This document shows positions 23,698 through 35,611 of a stretch of 64,000 bases of DNA, in pieces (within the stretch, counting starts at the first letter, position 1; each line of letters starts with the position of its first letter). The notes below the pieces were generated by a model. The model was not told the origin of the DNA and made no database searches. It was given only the letters and a program-made list of their open reading frames with translations. A program made the position numbers and the translations under genes. Source of the DNA: Antedon mediterranea (taxonomy: Eukaryota; Echinodermata; Crinoidea; Comatulida; Antedonidae); the NCBI RefSeq assembly GCF_964355755.1, contig NC_092677.1, positions 315,001 through 379,000 of the forward strand, written 5' to 3'.

Positions 23698-26639
23698 ATG
23701 GGCAGACCAGGTATGTATAAATTAATTATTGTAACGATTATTAGAAACGTCAACTTCCTTATTATTTTAATTAAGTTATTTTTGCTGGCGGATTGCTTGA
23801 TAAAGAGTAATTAGTATGACAATTATTAGTATTGGGCCATCCAAAACTTAGGCCTAGCTAGCCTACACCGTGACCACCATGCCACGCGACGATGTACACT
23901 TGAGGTGAAAGAATGTGTAAACACGCGTGGTGGTGGATTCGGTGAAGTTGTCTGGGCCTAACCATTCCTTTTTACCAACTACTTTTGGGTAGTGTCTGTC
24001 ATTAATATGTAATATTTTAATCCATGTTTGCTTTTTCTCTACTACTAAGCTAAAAAATCTTATTCATGTTTTAATTTTTGTATCAAATGCATCATGTTTT
24101 CTTTCAGGCATAATTTTATGACTAGTCTAGCACACTACAAAGAAAGTCACAGTAAAACATCAACAAAAAGACAAAGAAGACCTTTATCTTTCGAAATGTG
24201 TACATATTTATTATTATTATTTTCAGGATTTGGCTTTTCTCCACGTGGCCGTGGTAGCGACAGAGGAGGACGAGGTGGTAGAGGCGGACGAGGAGGTGGT
24301 TTTGGTAGTAGAGGTGGCGGCTTTGGAGGGAGAGGAGGAGGTAGAGGTGGCCGTGGTGGTAAGTTACAGCTTAACCATTTGTTTTAATGTATTTATATTT
24401 TGTTTTGTATTCAGACTTTAGGCTGCCTTCAGTTCTGTACATTTCTTTTATTTTTCAATAATAAATATCTCAAGAATAAATTTAATATTATGATTATTAA
24501 TCATCATGTTTTGTATTTGTAGGTTTTAGTCCCGGAGGAAGAGGTCGTGGTGGTGGACGTGGAAGAGGAGGAGGTTTGTAACTAGTTTGTTCTTTGGCAG
24601 CAATCAAGCAGTGTTTTTATAAATTATTATTATTATATTAAAAATTTAATTTATTGTTGCAAAAATTTTGGAATTTAAAAACAAAAATACTAATAACTAT
24701 ACAATATTTGGTTTGTTGAAACATACTTCATGTTATTTTTTTTTTTCTATTTGATTACAGGTCGTGGAGGCAGAGGTGGATTTGGAGCTGGTAGATCTGT
24801 GTCAATTGAGCCTCACAGAATTCAGGGTAAGCAACCCAAATAAATAATATAGATAAATTTGCAGTTTCCAAAAATATACAGAAAATTAAACTTGTTGGTA
24901 AAACCAAGTTCAAACTTCATTATTTTTGTTTGTTTTTCTTTTGTAGGCGTGTTTATTGCACGTGGCAAAGAAGATGCCTTAGTTACGCGTAACATGGTGA
25001 TAGGAGAGTCTGTGTATGGGGAAAAAAGAATTGCAGTAGAGGTAACACTTGATGCTTTTTATTCAATTGTACGACTTATTCATTCATAGTGTTTGATTTG
25101 ATATTGAACAATATCTGATTCTGTTGTTACTTTGTAATTATTTCACTATTATCATCTTCTTTTAAAGTAATTCTTGTTTTTTATTGATATGAATAACTTC
25201 TTATTACCTTATTTGTTTTTAAGGGTTTCGGTTAAAAGCTTTGCTTATTTGGAGTTCCTTTTTCCATAACTTTTTGATGACAGTTTTACATATCCTTAGT
25301 TTTATGGAATAGATTGATTTTTATTGATTATTTCTTTGTGCTTTCAGCAACCTGGTGAAGAGGGTAAAATCGAGTACAGAGCATGGAATCCGTTTAGATC
25401 TAAGTTAGCAGCAGCTATTCTTGGTGGTATTGATAAAATCCACATAAAGCCTGGTAGTAAAGTTCTCTACCTTGGTGCTGCTTCCGGTACCACTGTCTCC
25501 CATGTTTCAGATATTGTGGGACCAGTAAGTCAACTTCTTTTAATTATGGTGGTGTGTTAATACTAAGTGTAGGCTTGTCTTTGAGGCTTGGGTTTAAAAA
25601 ACATGGTTTTAGTTAAAGTGTAGCAAAATATCAAGTAAAATGAGATAAGATTTTAAATTAAGACATTGTAACAAACTTCACAATAATATTTGTTCTTTTT
25701 TAGAGTGGTCTTGTGTATGCTGTTGAATTTTCGCACAGATCTGGCAGAGATTTAATAAACGTAGCAAAGAAACGAACGAATGTGATACCAATCATAGAGG
25801 ACGCCAGACACCCACATAAATACAGAATGCTAGTAGGTAAGTACAAGAACTTAGATTGTTGGTGTAAAACACTGTAAAACAAAATAAATGGTGTATGGTG
25901 TTTATATATATATATATATAGAAACACTGTCTAACAAAACATATAATGTGTTGTTTTACTTTTTTTTAATTGATTCCTAATTGCTCCAATATTTCTGAAA
26001 TTTTTCTTAAAGGAATGGTTGATACCGTATTTGCTGATGTTGCTCAACCGGACCAAGCTAGAATTGTTGCAATTAATTCACATCATTTCCTAAAAAATGA
26101 GGGAAATTTTGTAATTTCAATTAAGGTATTTATTTTTATTATTTATTTATTCAATCTGGCATACACAATAAAAAGAAGAGAAAACAAGTATAAAAGGCAA
26201 GGAAAGACCAAACAGGTGCTAAACACCTATGCCAGTTGGTCTACCCAGAACAGAGCACAGAAAGAAAAAAAAACACAATTATCTTTGCAAGGAAACACTA
26301 ATCGCACAGTATTCCATGTGCCATCCCTGTAATTGCTTCACATGACTAAATGTTATACTGTAATTATTTTCTACAGGCAAATTGTATTGACAGCACAGCA
26401 CAACCTGAAGCAGTGTTTGCTGAGGAGGTTAAAAAACTCCAAGCAGAACGACTAAAACCGCAAGAACAATTGACCCTTGAACCCTACGAAAGAGATCATG
26501 CTGTAGTAGTTGGCACATACAGGTAATTTTAATTAATTCATTTTAATTTTTTCATTAATTTATAATTTTTTTATAATGTGATTTTTTTTTTTATATTTGA
26601 TATTTTTTATCTTTCAGACCACCTCCAAAAAAGAAGTGA
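23698..26639 (+). CDS. FBL: fibrillarin, snoRNP 2'-O-methyltransferase
   Basis: Fibrillarin is the S-adenosylmethionine-dependent catalytic subunit of box C/D snoRNPs in the nucleolus, methylating pre-rRNA riboses (family knowledge). Ten exons join in frame to 315 residues (human 321): 23698-23710, 24227-24358, 24523-24573, 24761-24826, 24947-25041, 25348-25524, 25704-25836, 26013-26125, 26377-26522 and 26618-26639. The first four encode a Gly/Arg-rich domain (about residues 2-78). Then come [35 protein letters not shown], the AdoMet-binding motif [17 protein letters not shown] (about 158-174), [14 protein letters not shown], the [12 protein letters not shown] motif with its conserved Asp, and a C-terminus ending RPPPKKK. 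The tiny first exon (MGRP plus one base) is inferred from the ATG, donor and matching phase. I found no box C/D snoRNA that I would support in its introns. Confidence 0.97.
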
Positions 26640-26796
26640 GAAGACTTAATGTTTATTTTCTTTTAATAAGGAAATTCTAAAAAATACATTTTGAAATGCT
26701 TAATTCCTTCATTTATTTTCATCTATAAAATATATTTGTTGATGATTATTTTCGTTAGTACTCTAACAACATTAGACATTGTGCCAGTTTAATCTA

Positions 26797-26813
26797 AATA
26801 AAGTAAAAATAAA
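26797..26813 (+). promoter_or_regulatory. poly(A) signals downstream of fibrillarin
   Basis: Two AATAAA hexamers (26797-26802 and 26808-26813) lie about 160-175 bases after the fibrillarin stop, a fitting distance for its cleavage site. Confidence 0.6.
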
Positions 26814-27859
26814 GTTAGAGTTGAAAATACATAGTACAGTATAAAGACATGTAGTCATTGTATTGTGTAACATTCCATGATAGAATCCATGTCAAAATAT
26901 GTCATATGCTATAAATATTAGAGAATAATAAATAAGTGTATTTTAAGATAATAATTAAAAAAGAAACCAACAATTGGGAGTTTGAAGAAGAATAGTAGAA
27001 AAGTATGTTTAAACATTATTTGTGTAAACGTATCGGTTCTATACTTACACCGGTCTACACTTTATTGAACAAGTTTGAGAATATCAACTATTTTGTATAT
27101 ACTGTACCATGGTTGTAAAGCAATGATTGCTTTTATCTTTTCCCCTCTGATTCCTGCCTAAGTATTAGTAGCACTTAATTAAGTAAACTAGCACATAACT
27201 TGTTAAGACGTAAGCATTTTAAAGCAAGTGACTTTGTTGATCCAATGCCGGTGATCATGTCCTCGACATTGAATCAATCATGTTGTCATTAAATGAGATT
27301 TTATGAAATAAATGTTTTTTGATAAATGATAGTACAGTAGTTTCAGCAATTATTATTAGAAGAACTTTAATCTTCATCATAGTCAAGGGAAAGTAAACTT
27401 TCTATTGACTATGTCTTCATATAGTACAGATGTGGGCCTCCTACTACACAAATAGTAAATAATCAAATACACCAACAATTGTTTCACCTGATAAATATAA
27501 TAACAAAACTTAAGATACACCAGTACAGGGATTTTTTCTCCTCGGAAAATGGCACAGAAACCAAGATTGACAAAAATACACGAGGAGTTTATTTTTGCCG
27601 GGAAATTCTGCCGAAGCAAATCTCTGGTCATGTGATTAAATCCTTGACGAGAGCCCTCTCTCGGCTGCTCTATGTAAAAATAACTACTCGATCGCTGATT
27701 GGTTGAAATACCTAATTACTAGGCGGAGCTATTTTTATTAACAAAGACGCCGATAATTGATTGACACTGTTATGGCAACGCGAATACCATCGCGTCATCA
27801 GCGAGAGCTCTTCCATGGGAAGTAATTTGCATATATTCGAATAAAGAACAACGCGAACT
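26814..27859. other. intergenic region and probable DYRK1A promoter flank
   Basis: No coding sequence recognised. An inverted CCAAT box (gattggttg, about 27698) and less AT-rich DNA in the last 250 bases suggest a promoter immediately upstream of the candidate first exon. Confidence 0.45.
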
Positions 27860-28219
27860 CTGGCCGCCATTTTGTGCTCTCCGAAGTTCATGAACCTGGT
27901 CCATCGAATTTATTACGTAGTGGATAATTAACTCGTTGTTTTCTAAATATATTTCCGTTTGAAATATGTAAGTTGTGAACAATGATATTTATTTTGACGA
28001 ATTTTAATGTAATTGTCTTTCTCGTTTTGGATATATCAGCAAGTTTTTAAACTGTAAGTGAACAATTTCAAGATTCATTTCGCGCGCCAATTGTGTTGTG
28101 ATTATCTGAATGACCCGACATTAAAACACGTGCGATTTTGGATATTAAAACTTAAACAGTTTACAGAAGGGAATTTATAAATATCATGGAATTATAATAT
28201 ATATGTCAAACAACGTTAG
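27860..28219 (+). other. DYRK1A: candidate non-coding first exon of DYRK1A with YY1-type core motif
   Basis: The ggccgccattttg motif at 27862-27874 matches the YY1 site common at TATA-less housekeeping start sites. A strong donor (cgttag, then gtgagt) closes the candidate exon at 28219. No frame starts within it. Assignment to DYRK1A rests on orientation and position only; the distance to the first coding exon would be about 10.8 kb, similar to the long 5' introns of this gene family. Confidence 0.4.
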
Positions 28220-28910
28220 GTGAGTTATTTTTTATTATTTCTCGTGTTTATGATTTATTTTTACAGCAGAGGGCGCCCGTAATTTGTTGTTTTGATCTTC
28301 ACACAACACAAGTTGAACGAATTGAATGGCTTCAGTTTAGCTAAACACGTTTTTGTTTATACATTTTATTTTCATACCTTAATAATTTATTTTAATATGT
28401 GTAACTTGATGTTCTTTAGATTAAACGTTAGGTATTCTTGCTCGTGTATCATTGATATTTCCTAGCCTCATGTTATTAGCCTATCTTAACGACGAGAAGC
28501 AAGCCAGTCATCATGAATACGACATGAGATTGAGCCGAGCGAGTGTGTAATAATTAACACTGAAGTGACTAGGGCTGTATCAGGAAGAGTGTTATTAGGT
28601 CGGCCTAGTTTAGACACTTGGCCTAGACTCTACTTTTCAGCATAAAGCCATATGAATTTTACTAGGGGCCTAGGTGTTTTGGAAGTTGATTGGAACTTGC
28701 AGAGTTTCTTAAAAAATGATATAATTTTTAGGGATATAAAATGTCAGTAGTTTTGTTACGTGTCGCGTAAGGTAGCCGTCCGGCGCACAATCACATGAGT
28801 GCGCAAAATGATTGTCCGACATGACAGACAGCAGTAGTGTTTTACTGGGGTTTTCTTGTAATTTATTTGGCATAATCATCATTTTGTGTAGTTTGTATAT
28901 TTTTCCATTA
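28220..28910. other. non-coding region, no feature recognised
   Basis: Mixed AT-rich and moderately GC-rich DNA between the candidate DYRK1A first exon and a Harbinger-like element. I see no gene. Confidence 0.5.
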
Positions 28911-29486
28911 GGCCGCTGGAAATACATTACAATTACATGGTTCTCGTCACCGCCCGCTCGCGATTTTAGGCCCCGCACCAAAAAAGTTCATCTTTCATCT
29001 TTGTGTATTTGTTAAGAAAAAACAGGGGTAAATATGGGAAAAGTACAAATTTTGTTATATTTTCTTTCATAAAAATCCGACTCGCCTCCCGTCGATCGTG
29101 AACGCTCAAACCATTGTGTGATCGCACGATTTCGCAACATAAAGTGTGTATATGAATCGTCGCGGACCGACATCAATCCGTATTTTGAGCCTATTCTTGT
29201 CTGGGGGCGCGCGGTGAGCGTGTGTTTGTCGTATCCACACGCGATATCCATACCTTAGTATCATCAGAACGAGGTCTACCGCGTTTTTTTGGACTGCTGC
29301 TCATCATACATTTCGCGATCGATCGTCGTGCCTAGCTACCTCTCTGCCTACGGCATTATTGCATTCAAGGTTTATTTCACTTAATTAAAATACTGTGATG
29401 AAAGATGAACGTTGACAAAAATCCCTCACCAATTTTTTGATAAGTGCTGACGAGAACCATGTACATGTAATGTATTTCCAGCGGCC
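28911..29486. mobile_element. PIF/Harbinger-like non-autonomous element, TTA duplication
   Basis: Terminal inverted repeats begin ggccgctggaaatacattac and continue through catggttctcgtca and gttcatctttcatc, so they are about 45 bases with further patchy similarity. Both ends are flanked by TTA (28908-28910 and 29487-29489), the duplication expected of PIF/Harbinger elements. The 576-bp element has no transposase frame. Class assignment rests on the 3-bp TTA and terminal GG. Confidence 0.7.
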
Positions 29487-29960
29487 TTATTTACAGTATC
29501 TCCATTTCCGTACATAATCAAGCTTAAATTTCGTTGTAAGGCCAAAAATGTACTGAAAATTACTTTATACTGTAAACCTTCAAAATTCTGTTACCTGTAT
29601 GTGATTGATTGTGACCCACTCTCTTTTACATTGAAGAGACCTTTATTGTAAATCTGCAACAGCACCACCGGGTGTCACGAAACCTAAGACCACGAAAGCT
29701 AAGACCCCCTAAGACCTAAGATCACGAAAGCTAAGACCCAAGACCTAAGATTACAAATTCTAAGATATACTACAGCTTAAAAACAATACTTGTTTATCCA
29801 TACATAATTTTAAACATAGTAGGTTTCATTTATTACCATAAATATAATTAAATACTACCGCAAAACATAGATGAACTCACGTTATATTCGCCCGTTGAGT
29901 AAATGTATATTTTTTCTTTACAACAAACAAACTTGACGGGTTGTTTGTTGGTATATATTT

Positions 29961-31024
29961 CAGGGCTGAAAATTAACCTTTAAACCATAGTGGCCAGCAG
30001 GGCCAGTTGAAGTTGAAGGATGGTCGCCCTTATTAAAAATGGCTGGCCCTTATTAATTTTTTGTAAATTTTTTTTTTTAGCCTAAGGGGGGGGGGGAATT
30101 TATCCCCACCCCTCTCAATTATATCATTTATTACTTTTGATTGGGTTTCAGGAGCCTGCCTGGAGAATCCTGACCAACATGTCTTTAGCCTAGGCCTAGC
30201 TTTTCTAGCCTAGCTTGTTGGTCTAGAAATCAGACAAAAAACTACCTGTATTTCATAAATTATACAATTCTACTAACATGCAATAGCCATTAAAATATTG
30301 ATAATAAGTTACAAAGTATCATTTTAAAATAATTAAGAAAGATATTTAATCGTGTTTACATGTGTCACACCATGGAGGTATACCTCCATGGTCACACATG
30401 CACGCACAATTGGGGAGAGCTCAGAGCTACCTGAGAGAGCTTCTAGAAGATGATGACGTCACACGTCAGCACGATTTGAGTGACCAAAATTGGTTGGAAC
30501 TTTTGAAGAAATAATCCATCAATGACAACTAAGCTTTTTAAATAATAAACATTATATTTAGGCCTCCTATTAATGTTTCCTTTTAAAATTAAATATATTT
30601 TATAAACTCGTTCCATAAAAACATGCAGTAAGCATAACAGAAACAATTATTGGTTGCTGTAAAGGAGGTATTTCTATGACACCGTACTGGATGCACTATG
30701 AGGCGATGAAGTAAACTCGCCCTTGAATGCAGGCAGGGGAATCCCCTTGTTTGGTACCTAACCTCGCACTGTGAGATGGAGCGCGATTAATATTGCTCTC
30801 CTTGAAGGTTGTTGATCGCGCTGGCGATCCTTAAAAACGAGGGACTGCTTGTAGCTTATAACTTAGCTTATATATTATTAGCCTAGGCCTAGATTAGTTA
30901 TAAAAGGTAGGTGGATGCAATTTCTGGAAGTCGCCAGACGGGTCGACCATCACACAATTAATACTCGCCCTTACCAAATAAAGGTCGCCATTGGCGACCG
31001 GGCGACCGTTAATTTTCAGCCCTG
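29961..31024. mobile_element. hAT-like non-autonomous element nested in the fold-back element
   Basis: Termini are CAGGGCTGAAAATTAAC and its exact complement, with the CAGGG start typical of hAT elements. Flanking atattt is present on both sides (6 matching bases rather than a clean 8). Subterminal ggtcgcc/ggcgacc motifs are inverted as well. No transposase frame. Confidence 0.75.
30369..30392. repeat. 24-bp perfect palindrome
   Basis: Two 12-base arms (accatggaggta and its complement) meet without a spacer, inside the hAT-like element. Confidence 0.9.
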
Positions 31025-32431
31025 ATATTTACTCCAATTGTGTTGGTTCAGAGGATGTTTTTCTTTCGCACCTGCCTTTCTTGTACTTTGACTCCAAATT
31101 TGTTAACTGACTTTATCCTGAATACCACACTTTAAAATTAGGACTTATAAGTACTTTCAGAAGGAGAAACACATATACTGTAACTCCTCCCATGCTCAAT
31201 GTTTTTGTTTCTATGGAGCGCCAAAAGAGCAACAATAATAGAACAAGTATAAAAACAGAAAGAAAACGAAACAAAAAAAAAACTTATTATCATGATTTTT
31301 AAATTAAAATTTATTTGCGAGTATTTATTTCTTCGTACTAGCATGATTATACTATTTTCATTTTAATTTTACATTGTTCCATCCACACTGTAGATGGACT
31401 CCACAGAGTTTTCAGCCCTCTATATAATTTTTGCTCTTTTGACGTTCCATAGAAACAAAAACATTGAACATTGGGTAGGCCTACTGTACTGTAGGTAGGC
31501 TAGTCATGCAAAATTCGCAAACAGTATGTGTGCGAGAAAAACGTCTTTAAAATCATCAATTTAAAAATGTATTTGTTACTTTTTATGTGATTCTTTTTCA
31601 TAAAAGTGCTAATTCTAAGGTGTGGTATTCAGAATAAATGTTGGGAGTTAAAATACAAGGCAGGTGCGAAAGATAAATATTGTAATCTTAGGTCTTGGGT
31701 CTTAGCTTTTGTGGTCTTAGGGGGTCTTAGCTTTCGTGGTCTTAGGTTTCGTGACACCCCAGCGCCACCACCCTAAAAATACACAAGTATACTCTACAGT
31801 ATGTACTAACTAGAAGAATACTGTACATTACTGTATGGAAATACATTATTGATTAAATTGAATAATTATAAATAAAGGAGACATCACAAACACAGCTTAA
31901 TTTTAATTACTGTTTACCGAAATCATCAGCGATATAAATTGCTAACAAACAGTTACCAGAATTCCACTGGAAACAATAATCTCCAGTTTCTAATTGTATG
32001 TGAATGAATTTTGAAAAACATACTTTTAGGGAAAGTTGCATCTTGGGTTATTTTAAAGGTGACTTTAGGTACTGTACGAGTACCTTAAGAATCATAGGAC
32101 AAAATACAGAACAACAACTAGTAAAATATTGTTAATAATTAGGAGTATAAAAAATGTAAAAACTTGCAGCAGCATTTATTGTCATATGATACCTGATGAT
32201 GCTGGTACCCAGTATTTTGGCGGAATAACCACTTACCATTGTACAGTATAATACATTTATATTATATTGCAAAAACAAATTTTTTTTTTTTAAATCATGA
32301 ATTTTGTTGAGGGTACTTTCATCAGTGGAAAATTAATTCCATTTATTGACTTAGTTTATGACTTTCTTTTTGTAGAATTCATAGTAAGATAACTAGATTA
32401 CTGTATTCTTCTCTGAAGTTGGTGTTAAGTT

Positions 32432-32925
32432 TATTAATGAGATACAGTACATGGCCCATCCATTATAAATAGAAGGTTGATATTAATGAGATACAGTACA
32501 TGGCCCATCCATTATAAATAGAAGGTTGATATTAATGAGATACAGTACATGGCCCATCCATTATAAATAGAAGGTAGATATTAATGAGATACAGTACATG
32601 GCCCATCCATTATAAATAGAAGGTAGATATTAATGAGATACAGTACATGGCCCATCCATTATAAATAGAAGGTTGATATTAATGAGATACAGTACATGGC
32701 CCATCCATTATAAATAGAAGGTTGATATTAATGAGATACAGTACATGGCCCATCCATTATAAATAGAAGGTTGATATTAATGAGATACAGTACATGGCCC
32801 ATCCATTATAAATAGAAGGTTGATATTAATGAGATACAGTACATGGCCCATCCATTATAAATAGAAGGTTGATATTAATGAGATACAGTACATGGCCCAT
32901 CCATTATAAATAGAAGGTTGACATT
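32432..32925. repeat. 49-bp minisatellite, about 10 copies
   Basis: The unit contains gagatacagtacatggccca and tccattataaatagaagg. Copies differ only at one position (ggttgat or ggtagat), so the array is recent or homogenised. It lies in the presumed DYRK1A 5' intron. Confidence 0.97.
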
Positions 32926-33052
32926 ATTTATAAACCCCCATCATTTGAAATGGACAAAAACACTCATTTGTGTAATTCATAATCAAAATATAATAGAGTA
33001 GTGTGACAGACAGACAACACAGCATGTCACCATGTACTGCAACATTGTAAAG

Positions 33053-35603
33053 GGGTATTGCTAAACCCCCGCAAACCTAAAAAAAAACATAGCAAACCCC
33101 ACCGAACCAACATAAAAGTGATTGAATAATGTAGTGTACGACCCACTGGGTATATAAATTATTAAATTTCTACTGTTAACTACTTTTTTGGGGATAAAAC
33201 ATCATTTTTTGGTTAAAAATAAGCAATCATTTTTGACCAAAAATTGATGTTTTACCCCAAAAATAAGTAGTTAACAGTAGAAATTTAATATTTTTTTTAC
33301 ATGGATATACCCAGTGGGTTGTACACTACATGTAATGATTCAATCACATTTATGTTGGTTCGGTGGGGTTTGCTATATTTTTTTGGAGGTTTGCAGGGTT
33401 TAGCAATAGGTATCCCAATGAAAAAATTCAGATTAATTTTTTTACATTTTCTTTCAGTTAACCATAAAGAACTTAATGTAATTAGCATTTTGCGATTTAA
33501 ATGATTGAAATCCGATTACCCGTTCTAAAGTTATGGTTATTTAAAGTGGTAAAAAAATATACGATTTTTTGCCTAAAAATTGTGTTTTTTGCAGTTGAAA
33601 TTGGAAGCATTTTTAAAAGGTTATAACTTTTACAATAATTAGTTAAAAGTTTTGAATTTTGTTAAACCTATAGATATCACAGAGTTGTACAACTCTATTT
33701 TTTTTGGAGCCTCAACGAAACCTATTTTTTAAATTATTTGTCCGCAAAGTGGTAGGAAAGCATTTAACGCCCATTTTTGCTGGAATTCCCTAAAAAATGA
33801 AAAAACTGCAATTTTTCAATGATCTGTAACTTTTGAACTACTGTACTAATTCATTTAATTTTTTTTGTACTTGTTAGAATGTAGTGTATATTTCATTAAT
33901 AAATATATTTTAGATGTGTATATGAAAAAAAAAAATTTTTTTAATGGTGAAATTTAAAATTATAAAAAGAAAAAATGAAAAAGTATGTTAAAAATGGTGT
34001 GTACTGTTTCCTTTCTTTTACACTAATTTTCGGTAAGTATAATTATTAGAATATTTTAATATACTTTATATTTATAATTTCAATCATAAATACTATTATA
34101 TATAACTTTTGAATACGTAAAACAAGATTTTAGGCCCATATGATTATGACACCAAATCTAAGCTAAGTAAGATATGCTCTTTGAGGCAAACGCACACAAT
34201 ATGGGTCAAAATAAACTCATTTAAAATAATCAATGTTAATTAAAACAATTAATTGTTTACCTGAATAGTATATATAACATTATAAAAATTGTTTTCTTTT
34301 CGTATTATTACGTTATTAAATTGAAATACGGAGCTAAAGTTTAGGCCAAGTCACGGCTTACTCGCGATCAGTAGTCGCTCCGTTAAAGTATTTCGGTCGC
34401 AGTTAATGACTTTCGGCCGCCGTATACAGAGTCAAATGTAACGTTGGTAAATTAGCTTAATAAATTTCCTCGGTACATTTTAACCTAACGCATTTGCATT
34501 GTATACTTGCATAATAAATCTTCCGCACATTACATCAATTTTAAGTTGTTAAATTAATGTGTAAAACCAGATATTCTACGACGGAAAAGGACATGTCAAT
34601 CTCCGACATCGCTGCTGTCACACATCTCGCGTCGAGCCGGTCGAACTCGAGCGAGGGGAAAACTAAACAACGTGTTCAAAATATGGAACGTACCATTCGC
34701 TGATAGGGTGCATTAATGTATTTAACGGAAAACGCCACAACAAACACGCGCGTATTTTAGAGTACAATATTTTACTCACTACAATATTCACCGGATTATA
34801 ATGGTTGGATCTTTAAAATTTTGAACGGGATTTACGCCTCATGCACCATTTTAAAATGTAGTTCGCTCAATTACCATGCACAATACGTTTGTAAACTATG
34901 TTTTATCGATTTCAATGTAGATTTAGCTATAATTTAATACCAAAATCCATAATATTTTTCCATAAACGGTGAATCAAAATTGGATTTTTGTCACAAAAAT
35001 TGACTTTTCGTTACGAAAAACCTATTTATAGAAGACGATTTTCGTATCAAATTAAAGCTTATTTAAAGCCTGATAACATACAACAAAAATTAATCCGCTA
35101 GCTCCAATGGTAATCGTGCGATCGTGTTTTGAAAACTGATGGGGATTTTCCGATGAGGTTTTCAACGCGCGGAAATCGGCTCGACGGGATTTTAGAACCG
35201 TTTTAAAATCGCATTTTCTCGGCAACTAATTCATTAATTTTAATTATAAACACACTTATACAAAGATTAAAACAAGTACTTTCAAACAATATAAATTTTG
35301 TAAGTATTAATTAAGATTGAATACGATTTATTTAACATCAAAGTCATACTACTTTTTCGAATTTCGTCAATATTTCAAAAGTGATACCCCTCTGTGCGCT
35401 TTCATTGGGATACCTATTAGCAATCATTTTTGACCAAAAAATGATGTTTTACCCCAAAAATAATTAGTTAACAGTAAAAATGTAATATTTTTTTTACATG
35501 GATATACTCAGTGGGTTGTACACTACATGATTCAATCACTATTATGTTGGTTCGATGGGGTTTGCTATGTTTTTTTGGAAGTTTGCGGTGTTTAGCAATA
35601 CCC
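33053..35603. mobile_element. composite TIR element with 8-bp target duplication
   Basis: Both ends read GGGTATTGCTAAAC inward, with roughly 170 bases of inverted similarity, and perfect 8-base flanks ttgtaaag (33045-33052 and 35604-35611). The left 350 bases form a near-perfect hairpin by themselves (arms 33053-33228 and 33229-33404). From about 33405 to 35414 the interior is bounded by a second inverted pair, GGTATCCCAATGAAA. The centre is AT-rich with a few GC-rich islands and no long frame. It looks like one palindromic MITE invaded or rearranged by another element. Confidence 0.75.
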
Positions 35604-35611
35604 TTGTAAAG

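Larger units (their letters stand above)
29670..31759. mobile_element. fold-back DNA transposon with TAAGACC-rich termini, containing a nested hAT-like element
   Basis: The ends are inverted repeats starting GGGTGTCACGAAACCTAAG and containing several short CTAAGACC repeats. The outermost match is about 85 bases. A second inverted match (ctttcgcacctgcc with ctgaataccaca) lies at about 31070-31130 and 31590-31670. Flanks cagcaccacc (29660-29669) and cagcgccacc (31760-31769) look like a 9-10-bp target duplication with one change. Without the nested insertion the element is about 1.0 kb. No transposase frame is present. Confidence 0.75.

Noticed and set aside
24230-24421. Val/Glu-rich 63-codon frame
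   Set aside because: Shadow frame of the Gly/Arg-rich exon of fibrillarin.
25042-25347. Possible intronic box C/D snoRNA in fibrillarin (a TGATGA near 25275)
   Set aside because: No matching D box or terminal stem at a suitable distance.
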